This document shows positions 18,726 to 27,215 of a DNA stretch of 64,000 bases, piece by piece (the stretch's first letter is position 1; every line of letters starts with the position of its first letter). The DNA is from Variovorax sp. (lineage in GTDB: Bacteria; Pseudomonadota; Gammaproteobacteria; Burkholderiales; Burkholderiaceae_C): assembly GCA_017744935.1 (NCBI GenBank), contig JAGIAI010000017.1:38676-102675 (forward strand), written 5' to 3'. The translations under genes and the position numbers were made by a program. The notes under the pieces are model-generated. The model saw nothing but the letters and a program-made list of their open reading frames with translations. It was not told the DNA's origin and searched no databases.

Positions 18726-19525
18726 ACAAGATCCGGCGCGCCTTCGCGGATCTCTCGCCGGGGCAGATCCACTACGCCGAATGCGGCGATCGCGAAGCGC
18801 CCGCCGTTCTGCTCTTGCATCAATCGCCGAGAAGCTGGCTGGAGTACCGCGAGGTGCTGCCGCTGATGGGTGCACGCCGCCGCGCGATCGCGATGGACAC
18901 CGTGGGCTTCGGCGATTCGGCCGCAGGCGATGCACCCGCCAGCATCGAGCAGTGGGCCCGAGTGGCTTGCGAACTGCTCGATGCGTTGCGGCTCGACCAG
19001 ATCGACGTCGTAGGTCATCACACCGGCGGCGTGATTGCCGTCGAACTCGCGGCCGCGTTCCCACTGCGCGTGCGAAGGCTCGTGCTTTCGTCAACGCCCT
19101 ACACGAATGCTGCTTTCCGCAAAGTGCGCGCGGAACGCCCGCCGATCGACGAAGTCGCGCCGAGCGAAGACGGAAGCCATCTCGCAGCGCTGTGGCAGCG
19201 CAGGCAGGGCTTCTATCCATCAGGTCGCCCCGAACTGCTCGAAGCCTTTGTGAGCGATGCACTGAAAGCCAGCGGCAGCCCTGAAGACGGCCATCGCGCG
19301 GTTGCGGCCTACCGCATGGAAGACCGCATCCATTTGGTCAAGCAACCCACGCTGCTGATTCGCGCGACCGACGATCCCTTTGCGTCGCCGCATGCCGCCG
19401 AACTGCACGAGCATCTCGCAAACGCGCGCATCGTCGACATCGAAGGAGGAATGGTCCCTCTGCCCGATCAAATGCCCGAGGCCTTCGCGCGCGCGGTGCT
19501 TGATTTCCTGGAGACGCCGCCGTGA
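18722..19525 (+). CDS. alpha/beta hydrolase with altered nucleophile elbow
   Basis: 267 residues from ATG 18722 (ATGA overlap with the previous gene). Alpha/beta-hydrolase fold features are LLLHQSPRSWLEYREVLPL (oxyanion region), RAIAMDTVGFGDS, and a C-terminal LIRATDDPFA strand with the acid. The nucleophile elbow reads VGHHTGG (G98 to G103), so His100 occupies the place of the usual Ser/Asp/Cys in G-x-S-x-G. The C-terminal catalytic His is also unclear. It may use a different mechanism or be non-hydrolytic. Third gene of the four-gene operon. Confidence 0.8.
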   Translation: MNKIRRAFADLSPGQIHYAECGDREAPAVLLLHQSPRSWLEYREVLPLMGARRRAIAMDTVGFGDSAAGDAPASIEQWARVACELLDALRLDQIDVVGHHTGGVIAVELAAAFPLRVRRLVLSSTPYTNAAFRKVRAERPPIDEVAPSEDGSHLAALWQRRQGFYPSGRPELLEAFVSDALKASGSPEDGHRAVAAYRMEDRIHLVKQPTLLIRATDDPFASPHAAELHEHLANARIVDIEGGMVPLPDQMPEAFARAVLDFLETPP

Positions 19526-20466
19526 AGGCCGTACGCGTGCATGCCTTCGATGCGCTACCCGTGATCGAGGACATTCCGGAGCCCACCTTGCGTCCCGGCC
19601 GCACGCTGGTGCGCATGGAAGCAGCCACGGTCGGCCACATCGACCGCACGGTATGGCGCGGCAGCTTCCTGAAGCACCCACCGTTTCCCTATACGCCCGG
19701 TGTCGAGGCCGCGGGTGTGGTGGTCGCGAGCCATGTTCATCCAGAGGGCCAACGCGTTTGGCTACGCGGCAGTGGATTGGGCACGCTGTTCGACGGCACC
19801 TGGTGCGAAGTGATCGACGCGCCCGACGAAGCGTTGGGCGTGCTGCCGGATGGCGTGCCGTCCACGATCGGTTCCGCGTTCTTCTCGCCGAGCACGTCGG
19901 CGTGGGTCGCGCTGCATGACGTCGCGCGGCTCGAGGCAGGCGAAAGCGTCCTCATCACCGGCGCCACCGGTGCCGTGGGATCGCTTGCGGTGCAACTGGC
20001 CCTCGATGCCGGCGCCGAGGTCACGGCCGTCGTTGCCGATGCATCGCAGGCGGCCTGGATGCCATCGGGCGCGAAGGTGCTTGTGTTGGGCAAAGATCCC
20101 GCGTCTTCGCTGGACTCGATTTCGGTCGATCTGCTCGTCGATACCGTGGGCGGGCCAGTGCTCGCCGCTGCGCTGCCTCACGTGCGGGCGGGTGGCCGGA
20201 CTGTGCTCGTCGGGTACACGGCGGGCAACACGCTGGCGCTCGACATCGCGCATTTCCTGCAACGGGATGTTTCGTTGCTGCCGCTGAACATGTTCCGCCG
20301 CGAATCCGCCGGCCGGTCTGCTGCACCTGAATTGCTGGCGCGACTCGCCGATGGTCGACTGAAGCTGGATGTCCAACCCTTCGCGCTCGAAGACGCAGCG
20401 AATGCCATGGACTGGATCAGCCAGCGCGGCCACCGTGGCCGCGCGGTGCTGGTGACGGGGCGCTGA
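19522..20466 (+). CDS. MDR-family alcohol dehydrogenase / quinone oxidoreductase-like protein
   Basis: 314 residues starting at GTG, overlapping the previous stop (GTGA). It is a medium-chain dehydrogenase: N-terminal GroES-like fold (MKAVRVHAFDALPVIEDIPEP, PYTPGVEAAGVV) then a Rossmann fold (LITGATGAVGSLAVQLAL). The zinc ligands of classical alcohol dehydrogenases are missing, so it is probably an NADPH-dependent reductase of enones or quinones. Convergent with the MarR gene, 13 bp apart. Confidence 0.87.
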   Translation: MKAVRVHAFDALPVIEDIPEPTLRPGRTLVRMEAATVGHIDRTVWRGSFLKHPPFPYTPGVEAAGVVVASHVHPEGQRVWLRGSGLGTLFDGTWCEVIDAPDEALGVLPDGVPSTIGSAFFSPSTSAWVALHDVARLEAGESVLITGATGAVGSLAVQLALDAGAEVTAVVADASQAAWMPSGAKVLVLGKDPASSLDSISVDLLVDTVGGPVLAAALPHVRAGGRTVLVGYTAGNTLALDIAHFLQRDVSLLPLNMFRRESAGRSAAPELLARLADGRLKLDVQPFALEDAANAMDWISQRGHRGRAVLVTGR

Positions 20467-20479
20467 ACCGCCCCGAGCT

Positions 20480-21022
20480 TCATTCCTCTTCGTTCACGTC
20501 CGCCGGCGCATCGCCCGGCGCGCGTGCGTGCAGCTCGATGATGTGCCGCAGCGTGCTCTTGAGCTCCTCCGCACGCTGGAGGCCGAAGGGTTCGAGCACG
20601 CGCATCTCGTGCTCGCGCGCGAGCTCCATCAGATGCTCCACTGCGTGGGACCCCTTGCGCGTGATTCGCACCAAAGTAACCCGCCGATCACTGTCATGGG
20701 GCAATCGCTCGACCTGACCGCGCGCTTCCATGCGGTCCAGCAGCCGCGTCACCGTGGGTTGCTTCGTTACCGTGACCTGCGCCAGCTGCCCAATGCTGAT
20801 CGCCTGGCCGCCTGCCAGTGATGCCATCACCCGCCATTCCGACACCGAAAAGCCGTGCTTGCGCGCAACTTCGTGGAACTCGGAGGAAATGAGCTGGCTG
20901 GCCTGCGCGAGCAACGCTGGCAGATAGTCGTCGACGAATCGGAGTTTTTGCTCCAGCCTCACCCCGGTGAATGGTCCCTGATCCGCGGCGGGCACGCTGC
21001 TTGCGTGTTTAGGGTTATTCAT
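20480..21022 (-). CDS. MarR-family transcriptional regulator, candidate auxin-responsive repressor of the iad genes
   Basis: 180 residues. A winged helix-turn-helix in residues about 55-125: WRVMASLAGGQAISIGQLA, TVTKQPTVTRLLDRMEARG, then the wing DSDRRVTLVRIT. Helices on both sides form the dimerisation and ligand pocket. It is divergent from the IorA-like gene and adjacent to a 20-bp inverted repeat covering that promoter. In Variovorax iad loci a MarR repressor that binds indole-3-acetate controls the operon; this gene is the better placed of the two MarR genes here, but which one corresponds to IadR is not settled by sequence reading. Confidence 0.88.
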   Translation of the reverse strand: MNNPKHASSVPAADQGPFTGVRLEQKLRFVDDYLPALLAQASQLISSEFHEVARKHGFSVSEWRVMASLAGGQAISIGQLAQVTVTKQPTVTRLLDRMEARGQVERLPHDSDRRVTLVRITRKGSHAVEHLMELAREHEMRVLEPFGLQRAEELKSTLRHIIELHARAPGDAPADVNEEE

Positions 21023-21024
21023 GA

Positions 21025-21071
21025 TTGTGGATACATTCAGTTCTAAACATTATAGAGACCGAGGTTTCTAT
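21025..21071 (+). promoter_or_regulatory. divergent promoter region with candidate MarR operator
   Basis: TTGTGG (21025-21030), 17-bp spacer, CATTAT (21048-21053) is a candidate promoter for the rightward catabolic operon. It is followed by a near-perfect inverted repeat ATAGAGAC-CGAG-GTTTCTAT (21052-21071; 7 of 8 pairs), which would cover the -10 and start site, where a MarR repressor would be expected to bind. TCTAAACATT (21042-21051) recurs before the first binding-protein gene at 33476-33485. Confidence 0.5.
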
Positions 21072-21105
21072 TGGAACCCCACGATTCCAGAGAAGAAAGG
21101 GCGCC

Positions 21106-23265
21106 ATGGCTGAGCGATCGTTCGTCGAAGAAGTGAAGAAGCTGCGGCTCTCGGGCGGCGAGGTGTTTCGCGGTGAAGGCATTCTGGCAGTCACCAAGGC
21201 TCTGCTGGAGTCTGGTGTTTCCTATGTCGCCGGCTACCAGGGTGCGCCGATTTCGCACCTGATGGACGTGCTGGCCGACGCGCAGGACATCCTGACCGAG
21301 CACGGCATCCGCTTTGAAAACAGTGCGAGCGAGGCCACCGCGGCGGCTACGCTCGCGGCCTCGGTCAACTACCCGTTGCGCGGTGCGGTGACCTTCAAGG
21401 CCACCGTCGGCACCAACGTGGCGTCTGATGCGCTCGCCAATCTTGCGTCGGGCGGCGTCACCGGCGGTGCGCTGGTCATCGTGGGTGAGGACTACGGCGA
21501 AGGCTCGTCGATCATGCAGGAACGCAGCCACGCCTTCGCGATGAAGTCGCAGATCTGGCTGCTCGATCCGCGCCCGAACCTGCCGAGCATCGTGGATGCG
21601 GTCAAGCAGGGCTTCGATCTTTCGGAAGCGAGCAACACGCCGGTGATGCTTCAGTTGCGCATCCGCGCCTGCCATGTACATGGCCAGTTCGTCGCCGGCG
21701 ACAACCGCCGCGCGAAGTTCACGCTCAAGGACGCGCTGGAGAACCCGCAGCGCGACGTCAGCCGCATCGTGCTGCCGCCCGCGAGCTTCCTGCACGAGCA
21801 GGAAAAGGTGAAGGACCGCTGGCCAGCCGCGGTGAAGTTCATCGAGGACCGCAAGCTCAACGAGTTCTTCTCCGAAGACGCGGACGACATCGGGATCATC
21901 GTGCAGGGCGGCAGCTACAACACGCTGATGCGAGCCCTGGAGCGGCTCGACCTCGCCGACGTCTACGGCAACACCAAGGTGCCGCTCTACGTGATGAACG
22001 TGGCCTACCCGGTGATCGAAAGCGAAGTGATCCGATTCTGCGAAGGCAAGCGCGCGGTGCTGGTGGTGGAAGAAGGCCAGCCGAACTTCATCGAGCAGAA
22101 CCTGGCAACCATCCTGCGGCAGGCGGGCTCCACCACCGCGCTGCATGGCAAGGACATGCTGCCAGTGGCCGGTGAATACACCGCCGCCGAACTGCTGAAG
22201 GGCACACGCACCTTCGGCGAGCGCTACGGCCGCCTGCAAGCACTGCCGGTCCCCGCGCCGGTGCGCAAGGTGATCCCGCTGGTCGCAGCGACCGAACCCG
22301 CGAAGCCGCTCGCCGAAAGCGTGCATGCGCGCCCGCCGGGCTTCTGCACCGGCTGCCCCGAGCGCCCGATCTTCAGCGCAATGAAGCTGGTCGAGCGCGA
22401 ACTCGGCGCCCACCACGTCAGTGCCGACATCGGCTGCCACCTGTTCTCGATCCTGCCACCCTTCAACATCGGCAACACGACGATGGGCTACGGCCTCGGC
22501 GCGGCGGGCGCTGCCGCGCTCAACACGCAGGCGGACAAGCGCGCGATCTCCGTGATGGGCGACGGCGGCTTCTGGCACAACGGCCTGACCAGCGGCATCG
22601 CCAATGCGGTCTTCAACGAGAGCGACAACCTCACGATCGTCGTCGACAACAACTACACCTCCGCAACCGGCGGGCAGGACATCCTGTCGTCGAAGGCGGT
22701 CAACGCGACGCGCAGCACCGGCCACGAGATCGAGCGCGCCGTGCGCGGTGTCGGCGTGAAGTGGGTCAGGACCATGCGCCGCACCTACGACGTCGCCGGC
22801 ATGCGCGATGCACTCAAGGACGCGCTGACCACCAAGCAGAAGGGCCCGAAGGTCCTCGTCGCGCAATCCGAATGCATGCTCAACCGCCAGCGCCGCGAGA
22901 AGCCGCTGGTGCGCAAGGCCATTGCCGACGGCAAGCGTCAGGTGCGCGAGAAGTTCGGTGTTGACTCCGACACCTGCACCGGCGACCACTCGTGCATCCG
23001 TCTCTCGGGTTGCCCGTCGCTCTCGATCAAGCCGAACCCCGATCCGCTGCGCACCGATCCGGTGGCGCATGTGCTCGACAGCTGCGTGGGCTGCGGCGTC
23101 TGCGGCGAGGTCTCGCACGCCGCGGTGCTGTGCCCATCCTTCTACAAGGCGCAGATCGTGAGCAACCCCAGCCGCTGGGATCGCCTGCGCGATGGCCTGC
23201 GTCAGCGCGTCATCGGCTGGCTGCAGAAGGGCGAAGCCAAGCGCCGTGCGGCCTACTCGTTTTGA
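21106..23265 (+). CDS. indolepyruvate:ferredoxin oxidoreductase alpha (IorA)-like subunit
   Basis: 719 residues from ATG 21106 (AGAAGAAAGGG ribosome-binding site). Order: N-terminal pyrimidine-binding domain of 2-oxoacid oxidoreductases, central domain, thiamine diphosphate domain with GDGG near 485 and the paired asparagines near 515, and a C-terminal ferredoxin-type region with C660, C663, C666 and C676, plus an incomplete first cluster motif (C624 onward). IorAB-type enzymes turn 2-oxo acids into acyl-CoA and CO2. In an auxin-degrading cluster the likely substrate is isatinate (2-aminophenylglyoxylate), giving anthraniloyl-CoA; this is inference. The position corresponds to the first gene of the iad operon. 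Confidence 0.88.
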   Translation: MAERSFVEEVKKLRLSGGEVFRGEGILAVTKALLESGVSYVAGYQGAPISHLMDVLADAQDILTEHGIRFENSASEATAAATLAASVNYPLRGAVTFKATVGTNVASDALANLASGGVTGGALVIVGEDYGEGSSIMQERSHAFAMKSQIWLLDPRPNLPSIVDAVKQGFDLSEASNTPVMLQLRIRACHVHGQFVAGDNRRAKFTLKDALENPQRDVSRIVLPPASFLHEQEKVKDRWPAAVKFIEDRKLNEFFSEDADDIGIIVQGGSYNTLMRALERLDLADVYGNTKVPLYVMNVAYPVIESEVIRFCEGKRAVLVVEEGQPNFIEQNLATILRQAGSTTALHGKDMLPVAGEYTAAELLKGTRTFGERYGRLQALPVPAPVRKVIPLVAATEPAKPLAESVHARPPGFCTGCPERPIFSAMKLVERELGAHHVSADIGCHLFSILPPFNIGNTTMGYGLGAAGAAALNTQADKRAISVMGDGGFWHNGLTSGIANAVFNESDNLTIVVDNNYTSATGGQDILSSKAVNATRSTGHEIERAVRGVGVKWVRTMRRTYDVAGMRDALKDALTTKQKGPKVLVAQSECMLNRQRREKPLVRKAIADGKRQVREKFGVDSDTCTGDHSCIRLSGCPSLSIKPNPDPLRTDPVAHVLDSCVGCGVCGEVSHAAVLCPSFYKAQIVSNPSRWDRLRDGLRQRVIGWLQKGEAKRRAAYSF

Positions 23266-23303
23266 ACGGAACTTGAAATGCAGTACGAGCGATTCCAGGG
23301 ATA

Positions 23304-23384
23304 CCGCGGAACCGGCTTTGCCGGGCCGCTGGCATCGCCCCCGGTAGGGGGTTGGCGGCTACACGAAGTGAGCAAGCCTGGGGG
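23304..23384 (-). repeat. short palindromic repeat, copy 1 (reverse orientation)
   Basis: About 81 bp, in reverse orientation to the copies at 33312-33394 and 38876-38957. Shared parts (minus strand) are CCCCCAGGCTTGCTCACTTC, a CCCCCT/AGGGGG palindrome and a CCGGC-AAA-GCCGG stem ending TTCCGCGG. It separates the IorA- and IorB-like genes and ends 6 bp before the next ATG, so its GGGGGCGAG edge supplies the only purine-rich sequence there. Confidence 0.85.
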
Positions 23385-23390
23385 CGAGCA

Positions 23391-24881
23391 ATGACCCAAC
23401 CAATCAAGATTGCAATCCTGGCCATGGGCGGCGAAGGCGGCGGGGTTCTCGCCGACTGGATCGTCGACATGGGCGAAGCCAACGGCTACGTGGCGCAGAC
23501 CACCTCGGTGCCCGGCGTCGCGCAGCGCACTGGCGCGACCATCTACTACGTCGAATTGTTCCCGCAGGCGCAAGCCGATGCAGCGGGTGGCAAGCCCGTG
23601 CTGGCGCTGATGCCGCTGCCTGGCGACGTCGATGTCGTGCTTGCCTCCGAACTGATGGAAGCCGGCCGCGCGGTGCAGCGTGGCTTGGTGACCAACGACC
23701 GCACGACGCTGATCGCTTCCACGCACCGCGTCTATTCCATCGCCGAGAAAAGCGCGATGGGTGATGGCCGCGTCGACAGCAATGAACTGCTCGGCCATGC
23801 CGAACGCGCCGCCAAGCGCTTCATCCGCTTCGACATGGCGCAGGCCGCAGAGGCCTCGGGCAGCGTCATCAGCGCGGTGCTCTTCGGCGCTCTCTGCGGT
23901 GCGGGCGTGCTGCCGTTCAGCCGTGCGCAGTTCGAATCGACCATCGAGCGCGGCGGTGTCGGCGTCAAGCCAAGTCTGAAGGCCTTCGGCGCTGCATTCA
24001 CCCGCGCACAAGGCGAGACGGAACCACCGCCCGCAGCGCAGCAAACGCCTGCACCGCAACCACGTCATCCCGCCGTGCGTGCACTGGTCGAGCGGGTGCA
24101 GCGCGAATTCCCCGCCGATACGCAGCCAGTGGTGCTCGAAGGTGTGCGCCGTCTCATCGACTACCAGGATGTCGACTACGCAGGCCTCTACCTCGACCGC
24201 GTGGCCACAGTCGCCGCGCTGCGCGTCGACGACGGCGGCAAGCTCCTGCGCGAAACCGCACGTCATCTCGCACTCTGGATGTCCTACGAGGACACCGCGC
24301 GCGTCGCATCGCTCAAGACGCGCGCGACACGCTTCGACCGCGTGCGCGGTGAAGCGCGCGTGCAGCAGGGCCAGGTGCTCGCCATCAACGAATTCATGCA
24401 TCCGCGCCTGCAGGAAATCTGCGAGACGCTCCCGGCAGGCTTCGGCCGCTGGCTGATGAACTCGACCGCACCGCGCAAACTCGTCGAGCGTATGACCCAG
24501 AAGGGCCGCGTGATCCAGACCAGCTCGCTGCGCGGCTACCTGATGCTGCGCACCGTGGCCGGCATGAAGCGCTGGCGCCGTTCGACCATCCGCTATGCGG
24601 ACGAGAACCGCCGCATCGAGGATTGGCTCGGCCGCATTGCCGACATCGCCGCGCGCAACCCCGAACTCGCGGTCGAGGTCGCCCAATGCCAGCGCCTGGT
24701 GAAGGGCTACAGCGACACGCACGAGCGCGGCCTTCGCAACTACGACACCGTGATGGCCGCCCTGCAGCGCGCGGGCGCCGCCATCGCGCCCGCCACCCTG
24801 CGCGAACTGCGCGACGCGGCGCTTGCTGACGAACACGGCAACAAGCTGCGCGCCGCGCTCGCACAGCACGCGCTCGCCTGA
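23391..24881 (+). CDS. indolepyruvate:ferredoxin oxidoreductase beta (IorB)-like subunit with C-terminal extension
   Basis: 496 residues from ATG 23391. The first 190 or so residues match the gamma-type domain of 2-oxoacid oxidoreductases (ILAMGGEGGGVLADWIVDMGE, TTSVPGVAQRTGATIYYVE), the IorB part. The remaining 300 residues (about 220-496) match the DUF6537-type extension found fused to indolepyruvate oxidoreductases. It should form the heteromeric 2-oxoacid oxidoreductase with the preceding gene. A repeat element splits the pair, which is unusual for subunits of one enzyme. Confidence 0.86.
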   Translation: MTQPIKIAILAMGGEGGGVLADWIVDMGEANGYVAQTTSVPGVAQRTGATIYYVELFPQAQADAAGGKPVLALMPLPGDVDVVLASELMEAGRAVQRGLVTNDRTTLIASTHRVYSIAEKSAMGDGRVDSNELLGHAERAAKRFIRFDMAQAAEASGSVISAVLFGALCGAGVLPFSRAQFESTIERGGVGVKPSLKAFGAAFTRAQGETEPPPAAQQTPAPQPRHPAVRALVERVQREFPADTQPVVLEGVRRLIDYQDVDYAGLYLDRVATVAALRVDDGGKLLRETARHLALWMSYEDTARVASLKTRATRFDRVRGEARVQQGQVLAINEFMHPRLQEICETLPAGFGRWLMNSTAPRKLVERMTQKGRVIQTSSLRGYLMLRTVAGMKRWRRSTIRYADENRRIEDWLGRIADIAARNPELAVEVAQCQRLVKGYSDTHERGLRNYDTVMAALQRAGAAIAPATLRELRDAALADEHGNKLRAALAQHALA

Positions 24882-24895
24882 ACCGGGATCGAATC

Positions 24896-25888
24896 ATGTC
24901 CGCCCAACCCGCCACCCTGCAATTGCGCGTCGCCGAGGCGCGTTCGCTCAATCCGCTCATCAAGCTGTTCAGGCTGCGCGCTGCTGACGGCGCGCTGCTG
25001 CCGGCCTTCACCGCCGGTGCGCACATCCGCATCGAAGTCACGTTGGCTGACGGAAAGAAGGACTGGCGCCACTACTCGCTGATCAACTTCGCCGCGCGAG
25101 CCGATGCGACCGATGCACCGACCGAATATGTCATCGCAGTCCGCAAGGAAGACGACGGCCGCGGTGGCTCGCGCTTCATGCACGAGCGTCTGAATGAAGG
25201 CGACACGGTCACCATCGAAGTGCCGAAGAACGACTTCCCGCTGCACAGCGGCCCCGGCGGCACGGTGCTGCTGGCCGGCGGCATCGGCATCACGCCGCTC
25301 GCAAGCATGGCGACGCGCCGCCGCGCCGAAGGTTCGCCGGTGCGCCTGCACTACGCCGGCCGCAGCCGCGACCTGATGGCTTTCCTGCCTGAACTGGAGG
25401 CGGTGCTCGGCGACGACCTGCGCGTGCATGCCGACACGGAGCAGGGCGGCCCCTTCGACATCGGCGCGTTGCTCGACAGCTTCCCTGCTGGCGATCGCCT
25501 CTACGTGTGCGGCCCGAAGGTCATGCTCGACGCAGTGCTTGCGCAGACACAGGCACGCGGCTGGACGCACGACCGCGTGCACTTCGAGCTCTTCACCACG
25601 CCGGTGGTGGAAGAGGGCGACCACGCCTTCGAAGTCGAACTCGCGCAATCCGGCCAGCGCTTTACGGTGCCCGCCGACCAGAGCATCCTCGACTGCCTGA
25701 TCGAGCATGGCTGCGACCCGATGTTCGACTGCAAGCGCGGCGAGTGCGGCGTCTGCGCGACGCCGGTGATCGACGGCGAAATCGACCATCGCGACTACGT
25801 ACTCACGGCCCGCGAGAAGGCCGAAGGCAATGTGATGCAGATCTGCATCTCCCGCGCCAAGGGGCAGCGGCTGGTGCTCGACATCTGA
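24896..25888 (+). CDS. iadC: ferredoxin reductase of the auxin-degrading dioxygenase (FMN/FAD, NAD and 2Fe-2S)
   Basis: 330 residues of the phthalate dioxygenase reductase/VanB type. Flavin domain (residues about 1-110, RHYSLIN flavin motif), NAD(P) domain (GGIGITPLASM near 128) and a C-terminal plant-type [2Fe-2S] domain with C279, C284, C287 and C317. It would pass electrons from NADH to the Rieske oxygenase encoded just downstream. The symbol follows gene order in the known Variovorax iad locus, in which a reductase precedes the dioxygenase; the family call is firm, the symbol less so. Confidence 0.85.
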   Translation: MSAQPATLQLRVAEARSLNPLIKLFRLRAADGALLPAFTAGAHIRIEVTLADGKKDWRHYSLINFAARADATDAPTEYVIAVRKEDDGRGGSRFMHERLNEGDTVTIEVPKNDFPLHSGPGGTVLLAGGIGITPLASMATRRRAEGSPVRLHYAGRSRDLMAFLPELEAVLGDDLRVHADTEQGGPFDIGALLDSFPAGDRLYVCGPKVMLDAVLAQTQARGWTHDRVHFELFTTPVVEEGDHAFEVELAQSGQRFTVPADQSILDCLIEHGCDPMFDCKRGECGVCATPVIDGEIDHRDYVLTAREKAEGNVMQICISRAKGQRLVLDI

Positions 25889-25901
25889 AGGAGACCCAAC
25901 G

Positions 25902-27215
25902 ATGACTTCATACCGAGGCAACCCCGATGCGGTGCGTGCGCTGGTGCAGGACGACCGCGTGCACCGCGACCTCTACATCAACCAGGAAGTGTTCGAGCTG
26001 GAGCAGGAGCACTTCTTCGCGAACACCTGGAACTACGCCGGCCATGAAAGCCAGATCCCCAAGTCCGGCGACTACATCACCAACGAGATCGCCGGCCGCC
26101 CGCTGATCATCACGCGCCACACCGACGGCTCGGTGCGCGTGATGATGAATCGCTGCGCGCACAAGGGCTCGCGCCTCGTGAGTTCGCCTTGCGGCAACAC
26201 GGGCAAGTTCTTCCGCTGCCCCTACCACGCCTGGACCTTCAAGACCGATGGCTCCCTGCTGTCGATCCCGCTGAAGAATGGCTACGAAGGCACGCAGCTC
26301 CACGAGTGCGAATCGGCGAAGGGTCTCGTCACGGTGAAGAACGTGCGCAGCTACCGCGGCTTCATCTTTGTGAAGATCAACGATGTCGGCCCGGGCTTCG
26401 AGGAGTACTTCGGCGACTCGCTGAGCTCCATCGACAACATGGCCGATCGCTCACCCGAGGGCGAACTGGAGATCGCGGGCGGTTGCCTCCGTTTCATCCA
26501 CCAGTGCAACTGGAAGATGTTCGTCGAGAACCTCAACGACACCATGCACCCGATGGTGGCGCACGAATCGTCCGCCGGCACCGCCAAGACCATGTGGGCC
26601 GACAAGCCCGCCGACGAGCCGAAGCCGATGGCGATCGAGCAGTTCGTGCCCTTCATGTCCGACTACAAGTTCTTCGAGGACATGGGCGTTCGCACCTACA
26701 ACAACGGCCATAGCTTCACGGGCGTGCACTTCAGCATTCACAGCAAGTACAAGGCGATCCCCGAGTACGACAACGCCATGAAAGCGAAGTACGGCGAGGA
26801 GCGCACTGCAGAGATCCTCAGCATGGCGCGGCACAACACGGTGTACTACCCGAACCTCACGATCAAGGGCGCGATCCAGTCGATCCGCGTGGTCAAGCCG
26901 ATCGCCGCTGACAAGTGCCTGGTCGAGAGCTGGACCTTCCGTCTGAAGGGTGCGCCGCCGGAGCTGCTTCAGCGGACGGCCATGTACAACCGGCTCATCA
27001 ACTCGCCGTTCTCGGTCGTGGGCCACGACGACCTGCAGGCCTATCGCGGTATCCAGGCCGGGCTGCATGCGAGCGGCAACGAGTGGGTGAGCCTGCATCG
27101 CAACTACGACCCGGCTGAAAAGCAGGGCGGCGAGATCACCACGGTCGGCACCAACGAGCTGCCGATGCGCAACCAGTACAGAAGCTGGGCCCGCTACATG
27201 ACGGAGACGATGTGA
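25902..27215 (+). CDS. iadD: Rieske aromatic ring-hydroxylating dioxygenase, alpha subunit (auxin dioxygenase candidate)
   Basis: 437 residues. Rieske [2Fe-2S] ligands are C85-x-H87 and C106-x2-H109 (CAHKG, CPYHAW). The mononuclear iron site follows in NDTMHPMVAH: H216 and H221, with D213 as the bridge aspartate between subunits. IadDE is established in Variovorax as necessary and sufficient for indole-3-acetate loss. It starts 13 bp after the reductase (GGAGACCC before ATG), and its stop overlaps the beta-subunit start. A paralogue of clearly high identity is encoded at 35875-37200, so which pair is IadDE proper is inferred from position next to the reductase. Confidence 0.88.
   Translation: MTSYRGNPDAVRALVQDDRVHRDLYINQEVFELEQEHFFANTWNYAGHESQIPKSGDYITNEIAGRPLIITRHTDGSVRVMMNRCAHKGSRLVSSPCGNTGKFFRCPYHAWTFKTDGSLLSIPLKNGYEGTQLHECESAKGLVTVKNVRSYRGFIFVKINDVGPGFEEYFGDSLSSIDNMADRSPEGELEIAGGCLRFIHQCNWKMFVENLNDTMHPMVAHESSAGTAKTMWADKPADEPKPMAIEQFVPFMSDYKFFEDMGVRTYNNGHSFTGVHFSIHSKYKAIPEYDNAMKAKYGEERTAEILSMARHNTVYYPNLTIKGAIQSIRVVKPIAADKCLVESWTFRLKGAPPELLQRTAMYNRLINSPFSVVGHDDLQAYRGIQAGLHASGNEWVSLHRNYDPAEKQGGEITTVGTNELPMRNQYRSWARYMTETM

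Noticed and set aside
21043..23118. 691-codon minus-strand frame opposite the IorA-like gene.
   Set aside because: Composition (Arg/His/Ala/Val rich) typical of antisense frames in high-GC DNA; no domain seen.
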